From NCBI RefSeq assembly GCF_003201655.1, contig NZ_QJJU01000014.1, positions 93,509-157,508 on the forward strand: 64,000 nt of DNA, written 5' to 3'. Position numbers and translations under genes: made by a program. The notes under the pieces were generated by a model, which searched no databases, was not told the DNA's origin, and saw nothing but the letters and a program-made list of their open reading frames with translations. The DNA comes from Mycolicibacterium moriokaense (lineage in GTDB: Bacteria; Actinomycetota; Actinomycetes; Mycobacteriales; Mycobacteriaceae). Within the stretch, counting starts at the first letter, position 1. Each line of letters starts with the position of its first letter. Shown here in pieces: positions 9,509 to 17,930 of this stretch.

Positions 9509-10300
9509 GTGGGGCGCGTCAACCGATTGATGGAACGCCGCGTCCTTCGCCGCGCCGCCGACGAAGCGCTGCTGACGCCGGCTTTCGTGCGGTCGATAGA
9601 CATCCCGCCGGGCACCGCATCGCGGGTCGACACTGCTTCACACGTCGACGACGCCGATCCGGGGGGCTCCGAGCCCGACACCGATCCTCGCGAGCCACTC
9701 GACGCGATCACCGAGCCGATCGCGGTGACCGCATTGCAAGGGCGCCTACGCAACTCCGCCGACGACGTCGAACTCGACGACATGCCGGCGACCGCACGTG
9801 CCGCTGACCTGCCGGCCAGCGCCGCGGTCGGCACGTGGGAGCCCACGGTCATCGAGCCTCGACGGGTCCGTGTTGGGCCGCCGTGGTACCGAACGAAACC
9901 GGTGGCCGCACTCGCCGCTATAGCCGCCGCGGCAATTGTGGCGTCCGCAGTGCTGTTGGTATCGCGTGGATCCGAGCAGACCACGACCGTGGCACCCGAA
10001 GCGTCGACCACCGCTGCGCCACACCCAAGCAGTGGCCGACCGGCGCCCAGTAGCGCGCCACCCGCAGCGTCGAACCCCCCATCGGCTCCCCCGCCACCAC
10101 TACCGCCGCCACCAGCCAGTCCACCACCGGTGCGCAACGACAATTCGTGGACCCCCAACCCCCCATCGCCGACCAAGAAACCCGAAATTGGCGTCACCCG
10201 CGCCCCGTCTTTCAGCGCGACCCCGCCGCCACCGCCGGCGCCGGGAAAGAACTCCGCCACCCCTGGCGATGCACCCCCGCACCACTGGGGCTTCTGGTGA
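9509..10300 (+). CDS. Membrane-anchored protein with Pro-rich extracytoplasmic tail
   Basis: This protein of about 263 aa has an acidic N-terminal cytoplasmic half, one membrane helix (PVAALAAIAAAAIVASAVLL) near the middle, and a Ser/Pro-rich tail with runs such as APPPPLPPPPASPPPV. The start is GTG at 9509 behind AGGG; an ATG at 9530 is an alternative. Such proteins are frequent in mycobacterial conjugative regions and may span the periplasm, but no domain is recognised. It is divergent from the DUF2637 gene. Confidence 0.6.
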   Translation: MGRVNRLMERRVLRRAADEALLTPAFVRSIDIPPGTASRVDTASHVDDADPGGSEPDTDPREPLDAITEPIAVTALQGRLRNSADDVELDDMPATARAADLPASAAVGTWEPTVIEPRRVRVGPPWYRTKPVAALAAIAAAAIVASAVLLVSRGSEQTTTVAPEASTTAAPHPSSGRPAPSSAPPAASNPPSAPPPPLPPPPASPPPVRNDNSWTPNPPSPTKKPEIGVTRAPSFSATPPPPPAPGKNSATPGDAPPHHWGFW

Positions 10301-10310
10301 CGAGGCGCTG

Positions 10311-10445
10311 ATGAGCTGGTGGATATTCGTCCTTGACGGAGGACGCATGTACTCGGTGCTGGTGTGGCGCAACGACCTTCAGCGCGACTCATGTGACACG
10401 GCGAAGCGGTTCGCCGAAACCGCCGTCCAGCGCATCGGCCAATAG
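10311..10445 (+). CDS. Possible 44-aa small protein
   Basis: A short frame starts with ATG ten bases after the previous stop, with GACGAGG upstream. The peptide (MSWWIFVLDGGRMYSVLVWR...) has balanced composition and no membrane segment. No homologue is recognised. The position directly after the Pro-rich protein suggests an operon, but it could be a chance frame. Confidence 0.3.
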   Translation: MSWWIFVLDGGRMYSVLVWRNDLQRDSCDTAKRFAETAVQRIGQ

Positions 10446-10711
10446 CTGCGGATCGCGTGCTCCAACCGATCGCGCTGCATCAGTGCACCGCCTCGAGAAC
10501 GTTGTGCGTCCGCTATTTGCGGTGAACACCCGCGCGTGATCCACCGACCCATTGAGAACTCGAACTCCTACAGCGTTGTCGCCAGAATTGTGGCCAGCAC
10601 ACCACCCACTGATTCGGCCGAGTTTCACGATGCTCTGTTCCCACGTCTGGTGTACGTGGTCGCTTCGTCGACGCCGCCAGGTCGATGATCTCGGTGCAGA
10701 TGCGTTGGCGT

Positions 10712-11653
10712 TTACCCGCGTTCGATGAGATCCAGCCAAGCGTTGACGTGTGCGACGGCGTCGGCCGGGGTGACGGTCACGCCGGCGGAATCGGCGGCCT
10801 TGGCGAAGCTTGGCCCCCAGTGCGGATAGGCGGTTAATCGTGCGGGCCAGGTGCGTGATGGGGCGTCGGTACCCTCTGCTTCGGCGACGCGGGCGGCGAA
10901 GATGTCCTCGATTGCGGCACGGATCTCGGTCAATGATGGACGCCCGGTCGTCTCAGTGAGGGTGCGCAGCAACAACAGGTCCACCACATCACGGGCGCGG
11001 TCGTTGACGAACGCAGGCGGATCGTGCGGGTCCGTGGAGGCATGGACCTTCTGGGCGATCTGGTAACGCATCGACAGGCTGACGAGGTGGTCGGGGGTAG
11101 GCAGCCCGAACCCGGCAAGCGAGGGCGAGGGGATCTGCTCGGGCGTTGTCCCGGCCTGGCCTTCGTCTGCGGATACTTCGATCTGGACCCGCCTCCACGT
11201 CACACCTTTGAGCAGCACCGTCATGTCGAAGCGCCGTGGCCTTACCAGCTTGTGTGGGACGTCAATGGTTTCGACTTCTCCGCGCACGAGCGTCAGCGGT
11301 CCCCAGGGCTGACCGAGAGTCGCATCCAGTTCTGCCAGGAAGCCGTCGATGTCACCACGGACCAGGCCGTCGATGTCTTGGGTGGTGCGCGACATGCCGG
11401 GCAGCCGGTACTGCAGCATGGTGCCGCCCTTCAACAAGAACAGCGCGGTGCCGGACTCGTCCACGGCGCGCTGAAGCGCGCCGGTGACGACGGTCGCAGC
11501 TACCAGCCAGCCCAGACGCGGGCCAGCTGATCCGAGACTGTCCTGGGCTTGGGCGATCCAGGTATGAAGAGTCCGAGCCGACGACGGCGACTTGTCTTTC
11601 GGTTTCAACCCATCCAGCGACTGCGCGAGGTTGGCCATCTCATGCGCTGCCAT
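10712..11653 (-). CDS. abiEii: AbiEii-type nucleotidyltransferase toxin
   Basis: This 313-aa protein is the toxin of an AbiE (type IV toxin-antitoxin) pair. The nucleotidyltransferase fold shows in LFLLKGGTMLQYRL and the following RTTQDIDGLVRGD (D-x-D metal motif), then a central VRPRRFDMTVLLKG region. AbiEii-type toxins act as NTases and stop growth; the pair can also abort phage infection. The ATG at 11653 has GGAGG six bases upstream and overlaps the antitoxin gene by 14 bp. Order antitoxin then toxin is typical. Confidence 0.85.
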   Translation of the reverse strand: MAAHEMANLAQSLDGLKPKDKSPSSARTLHTWIAQAQDSLGSAGPRLGWLVAATVVTGALQRAVDESGTALFLLKGGTMLQYRLPGMSRTTQDIDGLVRGDIDGFLAELDATLGQPWGPLTLVRGEVETIDVPHKLVRPRRFDMTVLLKGVTWRRVQIEVSADEGQAGTTPEQIPSPSLAGFGLPTPDHLVSLSMRYQIAQKVHASTDPHDPPAFVNDRARDVVDLLLLRTLTETTGRPSLTEIRAAIEDIFAARVAEAEGTDAPSRTWPARLTAYPHWGPSFAKAADSAGVTVTPADAVAHVNAWLDLIERG

Positions 11654-12209
11654 CGCGAGCCTCCAGGGCTGCCGCGAGTTGTTCGACGTCGGCTTGCGGC
11701 AACCGGCTGGTGCGGCCAGCCCGATCCAGTGCCTGGCGGATCAAGTAAGTCGGCACGCCGGAGGCGATGCACTGGGCGATCGCCGTGGCAACGTTGACCG
11801 TCGGGATCCCTTGCCACCACGTCACTTGTCGCGCATCGAGATCTTGGTGGTGGACAACATAGAGTCCACCGCCAGCACGGCGGATACGACGGTGTCTTGC
11901 GACAGTGAGGTGGATACGGTCGGGATTGATGTCGCTGACCTGCCACGCCTCCAGCGCCGTGTCGTGGCTGAGACACGCCTCCGACGCGCCGGCCCACAGG
12001 ACAGCCAGCTGATACTGGTCGAACTCCGTCTGCGCGACCTGCGGTACCCGATAGACACCGTGGGCAACGCGTTCCAGCCGGTCACGGGCGATCATCGTGG
12101 ACAACTCGGCGTGCGACACGCCCTCTTCCAAGGCCTGCGCGGTGGTGACGAACCCATGCTGATCCAATGCCACCTCGCGCAGCCGCTCCAGCTTCGTCAC
12201 CACCGCCAT
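11640..12209 (-). CDS. abiEi: AbiEi-type antitoxin / autorepressor
   Basis: This 189-aa protein has an N-terminal winged-helix (HGFVTTAQALEEGVSHAELSTMI...RLERVAHGVYRVP) and a C-terminal AbiEi domain (SHDTALEAW...IHLTVARHRRIRRAGGGLYVVHH). AbiEi antitoxins bind inverted repeats at their own promoter and, by a type IV mechanism, counteract toxin activity without binding the toxin tightly. A large palindrome abuts its start codon, and the start looks leaderless. It is co-directional and overlapping with the toxin gene. Confidence 0.85.
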   Translation of the reverse strand: MAVVTKLERLREVALDQHGFVTTAQALEEGVSHAELSTMIARDRLERVAHGVYRVPQVAQTEFDQYQLAVLWAGASEACLSHDTALEAWQVSDINPDRIHLTVARHRRIRRAGGGLYVVHHQDLDARQVTWWQGIPTVNVATAIAQCIASGVPTYLIRQALDRAGRTSRLPQADVEQLAAALEARDGSA

Positions 12210-12244
12210 GTCAAAACCTTAACAGAATCTGAAGGTTTTGACAT
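12207..12244 (-). promoter_or_regulatory. abiE promoter with AbiEi operator palindrome
   Basis: Perfect 13-bp inverted arms ATGTCAAAACCTT (12208-12220) and AAGGTTTTGACAT (12232-12244) are separated by 11 bp and reach into the abiEi ATG. Read on the minus strand, TAAGGT fits an extended -10 six bases before the ATG, which predicts a leaderless transcript. AbiEi proteins are known to repress through such inverted repeats, so this is the likely autoregulatory operator. Confidence 0.75.
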
Positions 12245-12475
12245 CGATGGCGCATGGCCGTGATTGATCGCCGGGCCGCCGCGACGCGAAATCGGAGATA
12301 GACCTGACATAACTGCGAAACGACGAATCTAGGGGCGAGCGCAGAAGGACACAGCCAAGGTGTCTAAGCGCCCGAGTTCTGGTTCGCGCCTATACGCCTA
12401 GTGATCAAAACCGCTGCTAGACGTCGCTACGAAGACCCGCGCGAAGGCTAGATAATCAAGAACGCACTACTCGCT

Positions 12476-12494
12476 AATCTTCATTGCATCTCGA
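12476..12494 (+). repeat. 19-bp copy of the IS-end-like repeat seen near 63.6 kb
   Basis: AATCTTCATTGCATCTCGA is identical to bases 63632-63650, where it is one arm of a long palindrome. Here it stands alone in the gene-free stretch upstream of abiE (12245-12869), so it may be the scar of an element end. No gene was found in the rest of that stretch apart from the 250-bp repeat described separately. Confidence 0.6.
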
Positions 12495-12529
12495 GCGCCG
12501 ATGCAGTACCTGAGGGTGCACTGCACTGA

Positions 12530-12792
12530 TTTGCCTTCTGGCCCTTCGATTCTGACCGGCGCGCCGCTGCGCGCAAGGCCGCGGCCTTCGCTTGACGCTT
12601 CGGGCCCAAGGGCTCGCGGACTTCTTCCCTACCCGCTCCCCTACGGGTCGCTGGAAGAACTCCGCGCCCGGACCATTGCGCTTTCGCGTCGCTTGCCGCC
12701 CCAGATCTCCCATGCCAGAAGGCAAACAAGAACGGGCGGCCCACGCCCCCAACCAGAAAGTGACCATGATCGGCGCACGAAGCCGAATCCAT
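12530..12792 (+). repeat. About 250-bp repeat, copy 1 (next to vapBC)
   Basis: It matches 13684-13945 at high identity in the same orientation, from TTTGCCTTCTGGCC through the AACCAGAAAG-TGACCATGATCGG end. Small indels between copies disrupt every frame, so it is not a conserved gene. With copy 2 it brackets the vapBC module as direct repeats. A degenerate third copy is at 22754-22886. Confidence 0.8.
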
Positions 12793-12869
12793 TCCCGGTG
12801 CAGTACAGGTGAATAACCGGCCTGCAGCCGGCACTAGGTGTCTAGGTCGCCAAGTGCGTCTGCGCAGCA

Positions 12870-13280
12870 CTAGCGTGGCGACTCGGCGCCCGGGCTCTGG
12901 ACGGACAGGCCCGCGGCGATGGCCGCACCGAGCAGGCGTTGGTCGTAGCACACGAAGGCGATCAGGCGGTGGGCGAAAATTGCAGTCGCGGTGGCCAAAT
13001 GGATGGCGTCGAGGGACCGCAGTTCGGGATCGGGAAACGCGGCGGCGGCCGCACGCACCACATCGTCGATGTCGTAGCGGGCGATGCGGGCGATCACCGC
13101 GGGCACGCGGCTCAGCGATGAGCTATCGGTGCGGTGAAGCTCGCGTGGCAACTCGACCTCCACCAGTGTGGAAGACACCCAGGGTGTCGGCTGGTGATCA
13201 TCGAGCCAATCAGCAAGGGCATCAGTCTCAGGTTCACGCCGAATCAGCTTCACGACGGCCGACGTGTCGAGATAAAGCAT
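12870..13280 (-). CDS. vapC: VapC-type PIN-domain toxin ribonuclease
   Basis: This 136-aa PIN protein has the acidic residues of the Mg-dependent RNase site: MLYLDTSAVVKL (first Asp), SSTLVEVEL (Glu), RSLDAIHLATA (Asp) and FVCYDQRLLGAA (last Asp). VapC toxins cleave tRNA or rRNA and are held inactive by the antitoxin. The ATG shares one base with the antitoxin stop (TGATG). The module is bracketed by the 250-bp direct repeats. Confidence 0.9.
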   Translation of the reverse strand: MLYLDTSAVVKLIRREPETDALADWLDDHQPTPWVSSTLVEVELPRELHRTDSSSLSRVPAVIARIARYDIDDVVRAAAAAFPDPELRSLDAIHLATATAIFAHRLIAFVCYDQRLLGAAIAAGLSVQSPGAESPR

Positions 13281-13552
13281 CAGTACCGTTCGGTGCCGCG
13301 GAGCTCCTCAAGGAGTTGCCCCGCTTCATGATCGGTGTGGACCGGGCCATCGGGACGCGGCGCCGGGCCTGTGAGCGTTGCAGGATGGAGGTTGCCCGAC
13401 GCAATCAACTCCGACAGCGGGTGGGTATGGGCTGGCAGCAGTCGGGCCACCACCGCGCCGCGCTCGGTGATATCGATTTCTTCGCCCTGTTTCACCCGCG
13501 CCAGTACGCCCGCGGTGTTCTGATTCAGCTCTCGAACCGCAACCTCAGCCAT
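13280..13552 (-). CDS. vapB: VapB/Phd-type antitoxin
   Basis: This 90-aa antitoxin has the Phd/YefM-type N-terminus (MAEVAVRELNQNTAGVLARVKQGEEIDITERGAVVARLLP), which dimerises and binds DNA, and a flexible C-terminal part that would wrap the toxin. It is first in the operon, followed directly by vapC. The start looks leaderless and lies beside a palindrome that is the likely autorepression site. Confidence 0.9.
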   Translation of the reverse strand: MAEVAVRELNQNTAGVLARVKQGEEIDITERGAVVARLLPAHTHPLSELIASGNLHPATLTGPAPRPDGPVHTDHEAGQLLEELRGTERY

Positions 13553-13583
13553 CCTAATAGTGTACTACATTTTGGTAGTACAC
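13553..13583 (-). promoter_or_regulatory. vapBC promoter and operator palindrome
   Basis: Inverted arms GTGTACTAC (13560-13568) and GTAGTACAC (13575-13583) have a 6-bp spacer. On the minus strand TACACT lies exactly six bases before the vapB ATG, as expected for a -10 of a leaderless transcript, and it overlaps one operator arm. Binding by VapBC would block the promoter. Confidence 0.7.
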
Positions 13584-13683
13584 CGCTGTCATGTTATTGG
13601 TTTGCTCCGGCGCTGATGGAGTCGACGGCATCGCGGCGATCTGGCGTCGCTGCTGGGCAATAGCGTTCCCACTCGAGAAATCC

Positions 13684-13945
13684 TTTGCCTTCTGGCCTTT
13701 CGATTCTGGCCGGCGCGCCGCAGCGCGCAAGGCCGCGGCCTTCGCTGACGCTTCGGGCCCCAAGGGCTCGCGGACTTCTTCCCTACCGCGCTCCCTGGGG
13801 TCGCTGGAAGAACTCCGCGCCCGGACCATTGCGCTTTCGCGTCGCTTGCCGGCCCAGATCTCCAGTGCCAGAAGGCAAACAAAACGGGCGGCCCACGCTC
13901 CCAACCAGAAAGGTGACCATGATCGGCGCACCCAGCCGGACCATT
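13684..13945 (+). repeat. About 250-bp repeat, copy 2 (other side of vapBC)
   Basis: Direct repeat of 12530-12792; see that copy for structure. The two copies are about 1.15 kb apart and could recombine to delete vapBC. Confidence 0.8.
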
Positions 13946-13982
13946 GCTAATTGGTTTGCTACAACAAATCACCAAAACAGAC

Positions 13983-14126
13983 GTGGATATCCGCGCCGAA
14001 GAATTATCGCGTATCGTACCGACGCATCAACTCGTCGGGATCGGTTGATACACGCGGATATCCGGTGATCCCGACGCGGCCAACAATCTAAACAATGTGC
14101 ACAGCGCAATAACTGTGGATATCCGC
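13983..14126. promoter_or_regulatory. Three GTGGATATCCGC palindromes upstream of nrdH
   Basis: Near-identical palindromic sites lie at 13983-13994 (GTGGATATCCGC), 14054-14065 (GCGGATATCCGG) and 14115-14126 (GTGGATATCCGC), with start-to-start distances of 71 and 61 bp. Three such sites within 145 bp, ending 34 bp before the nrdH -10, suggest operators for a dimeric regulator of the former nrdH operon. The regulator is not identified. Confidence 0.5.
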
Positions 14127-14159
14127 AAAATAGCGTAGCTGCACTGCCTCTACACCATT

Positions 14160-14165
14160 TATAAT
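14160..14165 (+). promoter_or_regulatory. Consensus -10 of leaderless nrdH
   Basis: TATAAT is followed by six bases and then the nrdH ATG at 14172, so transcription would begin at the start codon. This promoter now reads into the front half of nrdH and on into the recombinase genes of element 1, which lie on the same strand. Confidence 0.6.
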
Positions 14166-14171
14166 TGAATT

Positions 14172-14345
14172 ATGAGCCCATTACCTGACCGGCTTCTCAC
14201 ACCCCGGGTCACCGTCTACACCAAACCCGCCTGCCCGCAGTGCCGCGCCACCCTGCGCGCCCTCGAAAACGCCGGGCTGGACTACGAGACGATCGACATC
14301 AGCACCGATGCGCAAGCACGCGACTTCGTCATGAGCCTCGGACAC
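14172..14345 (+). pseudogene. nrdH: NrdH-like glutaredoxin, front half (58 codons)
   Basis: This is the N-terminal part of a NrdH-redoxin: VTVYTKPACPQCRATLRAL holds the CPQC active site, then DYETIDISTDAQARDFVMSLGH. NrdH donates electrons to class Ib ribonucleotide reductase. After His58 the frame leaves the family pattern and runs into transposon sequence, ending at 14459. The missing end (LQAPVVVAGDRHWSGFRPD...) is found in frame at 23335-23424. Joining 14345 to 23335 restores an 87-aa protein, so the gene was split by element 1. Confidence 0.85.
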
Positions 14346-14544
14346 GTGTTCTCCGTAGGGTTCGCGACTGTCTCAATGGCAGACCAGAGAATCGTGGGCG
14401 GTCCGGATGCCGCGCGGTGTGCGTGCGGCGTTCGATCGCCGCCCCACTCGTCGAGGTGATCCAGCAGCCCGCTAAATGTCGGTGGGGCATGGTTCAGTTC
14501 GATATGTAGTTCTCTGTCCCCTGCCGTTTCCCCGAGGAGGGCTA

Positions 14545-16008
14545 TTGTTCCTGTCATTCGTGGATTCGTCGTTGGTACGCAAGAACTTTGATGCTCTGGC
14601 TGTGGACTCCGCCGCAATCATTGGGTTACTGGAGACCAGAGCGATCCCGGCGGGCACCCCGGTGTTCTTGGACGACGTGACGATGCTGCCGATCGAGCCG
14701 CTGTGTTCGTGGTTCCGGCATCTTGCCTATGACGACAAGGACGCCAAGACCATGCGCGAGTACGCCTACATCGCGCGGCGCTTCGTTCACTTCCTTCAGT
14801 CTCGTGGACGAGACCTGCTCGACGCGACCGAATCGGACCTCACAGCGTACCGGGTGATGCGAACTGACCTGCAGGACAAGCCGGTTGGCGATGCGGCCTG
14901 GGCCAAGGAAGCCCAGCTGATCAACCAGCTCTACCAATGGCTGGTCGAACAAGGCCACCTACGACACCGTCCGCTGCGCATGACCCGTAAGGGACGCAAC
15001 CCGCTGGCGTCCCGGGTGCGGCGGGGCATGGACATTCGGCACATGACCTTGGCCCAATACCGATACTTCCGCGACGTCGGTTTGGGTGGACAACTACCGA
15101 ACTCCCAAGCCAGTAACGTGTTCCGAGGTCGAGCGCCGATCCGTAATCGTGCGGCCGCCGACCTGGCGTTGTCGACAGGGATGCGCCCCGAAGAGTGGTC
15201 GACGGTGCTGTTGCCCGAACTCGGGGTCGGGCGGCGCCGGCCCGGCGAGTCCGTCGACTTCGCCGTGCAGGCATGCGCGAAATACGGCAAGCATCGCGAG
15301 ATCTACGTGCCGGCGGCCGCTGTGGACGCCGTGGAAAACTTCCTACTGATCGAACGCCCGGAACCGGTCGCAGCATCGGAGAGATCCTTGGCCCGCAGAC
15401 GCCAGGATTTATTCATCGTCGACCACATCGATCACGACGCCGGGAAGCTCAGCGGTGTCCTAGACGGGCGCCGCCGTACGTTCACCATGTCCGCGATGGG
15501 ACCTGACTTGCGTCGGATCACGATGCAGGAGAACGATAATGGTCTTGAACCGCTGGCCGTGTTTATCGGTCATGGCGGTCAGATGCTCGGCCCGTCGTCC
15601 TGGTACCGCATCCGCTGTGATGCCTGGAAGCGGATGCAGGCGCACGCCAATCAACCCGAGGTGCCGCTGCTCCCCCGTCGGCGCTGGAGGTGGCATGACA
15701 CTCGGCACACCTTCGCGTTGCAACTGCTGTCCTACCTCGAACAGCAGATGGACGGTGACGAGCCGGACGCGGTGGCGCGGCGCCGCCGCCACCTGGCCTA
15801 CCTTGGCGGACACATCAAGCACAACCCGCTGCTGATTGTCAGCCGCAGACTCGGACACTCCAGCCCAGCCACTACGTACGCGTATCTGGAATACACCGAC
15901 GACCCGTTGAACGCGGTCGACGCCGCGTTCCGGGCATGGACCGCGCGAGAAGGCGATACCTACGCCGATATCGCCAGCCGCATGCTCGCCGACAGGGGTG
16001 AGCCCTGA
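14545..16008 (+). CDS. Tyrosine recombinase A (TnpA-like) of element 1
   Basis: This integrase of about 487 aa has an N-terminal SAM-like core-binding part (YAYIARRFVHFLQSRGRDLL) and a full catalytic domain: STGMRPEEWS (Arg I), a KYGKHREIY region (Lys), WHDTRHTFALQ (His-x-x-Arg), and RRLGHSSPATTYAYLEYTDD (His and nucleophile Tyr). It cuts and rejoins DNA through a Tyr-DNA bond. The start chosen is TTG at 14545, four bases after GAGGAGG; GTG at 14560 or an ATG at 14476 are alternatives. It overlaps the next gene by one base (TGATG). Confidence 0.85.
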   Translation: MFLSFVDSSLVRKNFDALAVDSAAIIGLLETRAIPAGTPVFLDDVTMLPIEPLCSWFRHLAYDDKDAKTMREYAYIARRFVHFLQSRGRDLLDATESDLTAYRVMRTDLQDKPVGDAAWAKEAQLINQLYQWLVEQGHLRHRPLRMTRKGRNPLASRVRRGMDIRHMTLAQYRYFRDVGLGGQLPNSQASNVFRGRAPIRNRAAADLALSTGMRPEEWSTVLLPELGVGRRRPGESVDFAVQACAKYGKHREIYVPAAAVDAVENFLLIERPEPVAASERSLARRRQDLFIVDHIDHDAGKLSGVLDGRRRTFTMSAMGPDLRRITMQENDNGLEPLAVFIGHGGQMLGPSSWYRIRCDAWKRMQAHANQPEVPLLPRRRWRWHDTRHTFALQLLSYLEQQMDGDEPDAVARRRRHLAYLGGHIKHNPLLIVSRRLGHSSPATTYAYLEYTDDPLNAVDAAFRAWTAREGDTYADIASRMLADRGEP

Positions 16009-17930
16009 TGCCGCGCCGCGGAGATCAACAGCACGATTTCCCATCCGTCCCGGAGCAGCTGACTCGGGCTGGGCGCATCGGCATTCGTCTAGTGCGGGCA
16101 GCGGATCAGACCGGCACCGTGCGGGATATCGCGTTCGACCCCAACGAGTTTCGGTGCGCTCGGTTGGCCGGTGAGCTGGCCGATGAATGGGTCGACTACG
16201 CCGAGACCAGCCGCATCTCACGCAAGTCGGTCTCCCTGGGCCGGCGAGCGATCCGGAATTTCTGCACAAAAGCCGATCTCCTGCTCGGCAAGAACGCCCA
16301 CCAGGCCAGTTTGGCGATAAAGCATCCCGACATCGCGGCCGTCGTGGCTGAATGGGAGCGAACCCTTCCGAGTGGCTTCCCAGCCGGCTCGCCGACGCCT
16401 GCCGCATATGCGGGCAGTGTGCGGGGGCTGATCACCCGGCGCGCACAACACGATCAGCGACCCGTCACTCCGGCTCTGTGTCGCCTTGTCGATGGTGCCA
16501 AAGGAGTGCCCTGCGGCAGCAGCCGTGAACTCGACGAGTTCACTCGCGCCGACAAACGCGTCCTTGTCCGCGCGGCGTGGGCGTGGGCGCATCAGCTGGA
16601 TGCCCGGCTCGTGAACGGCTGGGCATCCGCCGGCCGAGGACGCGACCCCGCCAGGTACGGCTGGGTCGACATCACCAACCTGCTGTGGGGTCTGGCCACT
16701 CAACGAGTCTCCCCAGTCGACATCTGCACCAACCTTCCCCCGATTCAGCGGTGGTCGTCGGAGTTACGGGGCTGCATCGACCAGATGGATCGGCCCATCT
16801 ATCCAGGACTGGCGAAAATAGTCCTCGTGAGGCGGCTGGTGGCTCAACTCTATCCCCGCCACCTCGACCTCCATGCCTACCGAGTCCTGCTAGTGGCGGC
16901 CACCGGGTACACGCCCGAGGAAGTCACTGCGTTGACCGACACTGACGTCGAGTTCCTTCCGAGAGGCGTTCGCTTGAGCCTGACAAAGCAACGGGCACAA
17001 CGAGTCCGACACCGCACATTCGGTACAGAACCCTCGCCGGAGAACGATGTTGAGGCGGTCGACTTCGCCGACCAGCCGCACCGGGAAGTCGGCGCGATCA
17101 TCAAGCACCTGACCCACGTCACCGCGCAGGCTCGGCTGCGGGCACCCGATGCTGCCGGTCGATTGTTTGTGGCGGCGTCGGTTACGCAAGCATACGAGTT
17201 GCGCGTCGCGCCGTGGGCGGCCAACAAAGAGGGGTCGGGCTTCGCTGATTGGCTGGCCGCATCGGGCGTAGCCGTCGACGGGGCTCCTGACATTCGCCGG
17301 CTGCGCAAATCGACAAAGGTGGAGAAGGCCATCGCCTTCGGCGGACGCATCGCCGACGCGGCCAACGACCACCATGAGGAAGTGTTCCGAGGGCACTATG
17401 CCCAGGGCTCTACCTTGCGCGTGATGTCAGGCCGGGTGATCACGACGGCTCAGGACCACTGGTTCACCATGGCGTTGGAGGGACCGACGGTGCTCACCAG
17501 ATCCACCGAAGTGCTCGATGCCCCGGAGCAGGCGGCGGCACTGGGCCTCACCCGACAACAAGCCGAGGACATCCGCCGCGGAGCACTCGATATGGGACTA
17601 ACCCAGTGCTCGGATCCGCACAACTCGCCCTACGGCCGGTCGGGAGAGTTGTGCCCGGTGGCGCCGTTGCGGTGTCTGGAATGCCGCAACGCGTGGGTCC
17701 TGCCCAGCGATCTACCGCAGCTGATGTTGTTCGCCGACCACCTCGACCGGCTGCGGCTGCGATTGTCCCCACAGCACTTCGCGCAGCTGTGGGGACAGAG
17801 CCACGTCAATCTGCAAGCGCTGCTAGCCGAGCGCACTGATGAAGAGAAAGCGTTGGCCCGCAAGCACATCGAGGCCGGTAAGATCGGTCTGCATCTGCCG
17901 CTGGCCGCGAACGTGGAGTTTGACCGTTGA
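16008..17930 (+). CDS. Tyrosine recombinase-like protein B (TnpB-like), degenerate active site
   Basis: This 640-aa protein has the position and size of Tn554-type TnpB. The catalytic-domain outline is visible but altered: the Arg I box reads AATGYTPEEVTAL with no Arg, the second box DIRRLRKSTKVEKA keeps Arg but not the usual His, and no clear GH...Tyr box follows (RGHYAQGSTLRVMSGRV). A Cys-rich segment (CSDPHNSPYGRSGELCPVAPLRCLECRNAW) near residue 540 could bind zinc. It may serve as a non-cutting partner in a recombinase complex. It starts at an ATG overlapping the previous stop and ends overlapping the next start (TTGA). Confidence 0.75.
   Translation: MPRRGDQQHDFPSVPEQLTRAGRIGIRLVRAADQTGTVRDIAFDPNEFRCARLAGELADEWVDYAETSRISRKSVSLGRRAIRNFCTKADLLLGKNAHQASLAIKHPDIAAVVAEWERTLPSGFPAGSPTPAAYAGSVRGLITRRAQHDQRPVTPALCRLVDGAKGVPCGSSRELDEFTRADKRVLVRAAWAWAHQLDARLVNGWASAGRGRDPARYGWVDITNLLWGLATQRVSPVDICTNLPPIQRWSSELRGCIDQMDRPIYPGLAKIVLVRRLVAQLYPRHLDLHAYRVLLVAATGYTPEEVTALTDTDVEFLPRGVRLSLTKQRAQRVRHRTFGTEPSPENDVEAVDFADQPHREVGAIIKHLTHVTAQARLRAPDAAGRLFVAASVTQAYELRVAPWAANKEGSGFADWLAASGVAVDGAPDIRRLRKSTKVEKAIAFGGRIADAANDHHEEVFRGHYAQGSTLRVMSGRVITTAQDHWFTMALEGPTVLTRSTEVLDAPEQAAALGLTRQQAEDIRRGALDMGLTQCSDPHNSPYGRSGELCPVAPLRCLECRNAWVLPSDLPQLMLFADHLDRLRLRLSPQHFAQLWGQSHVNLQALLAERTDEEKALARKHIEAGKIGLHLPLAANVEFDR

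Noticed and set aside
13983..14126. Iterons of a replication origin
   Set aside because: The repeats are too few and too far apart (61-71 bp), and no replication initiator gene was found nearby; operators are more likely.
14346..14459. C-terminal part of the open frame that starts at 14172
   Set aside because: After His58 the residues come from transposon DNA and lack the APVV and WSGF motifs, so this is not part of a functional NrdH.
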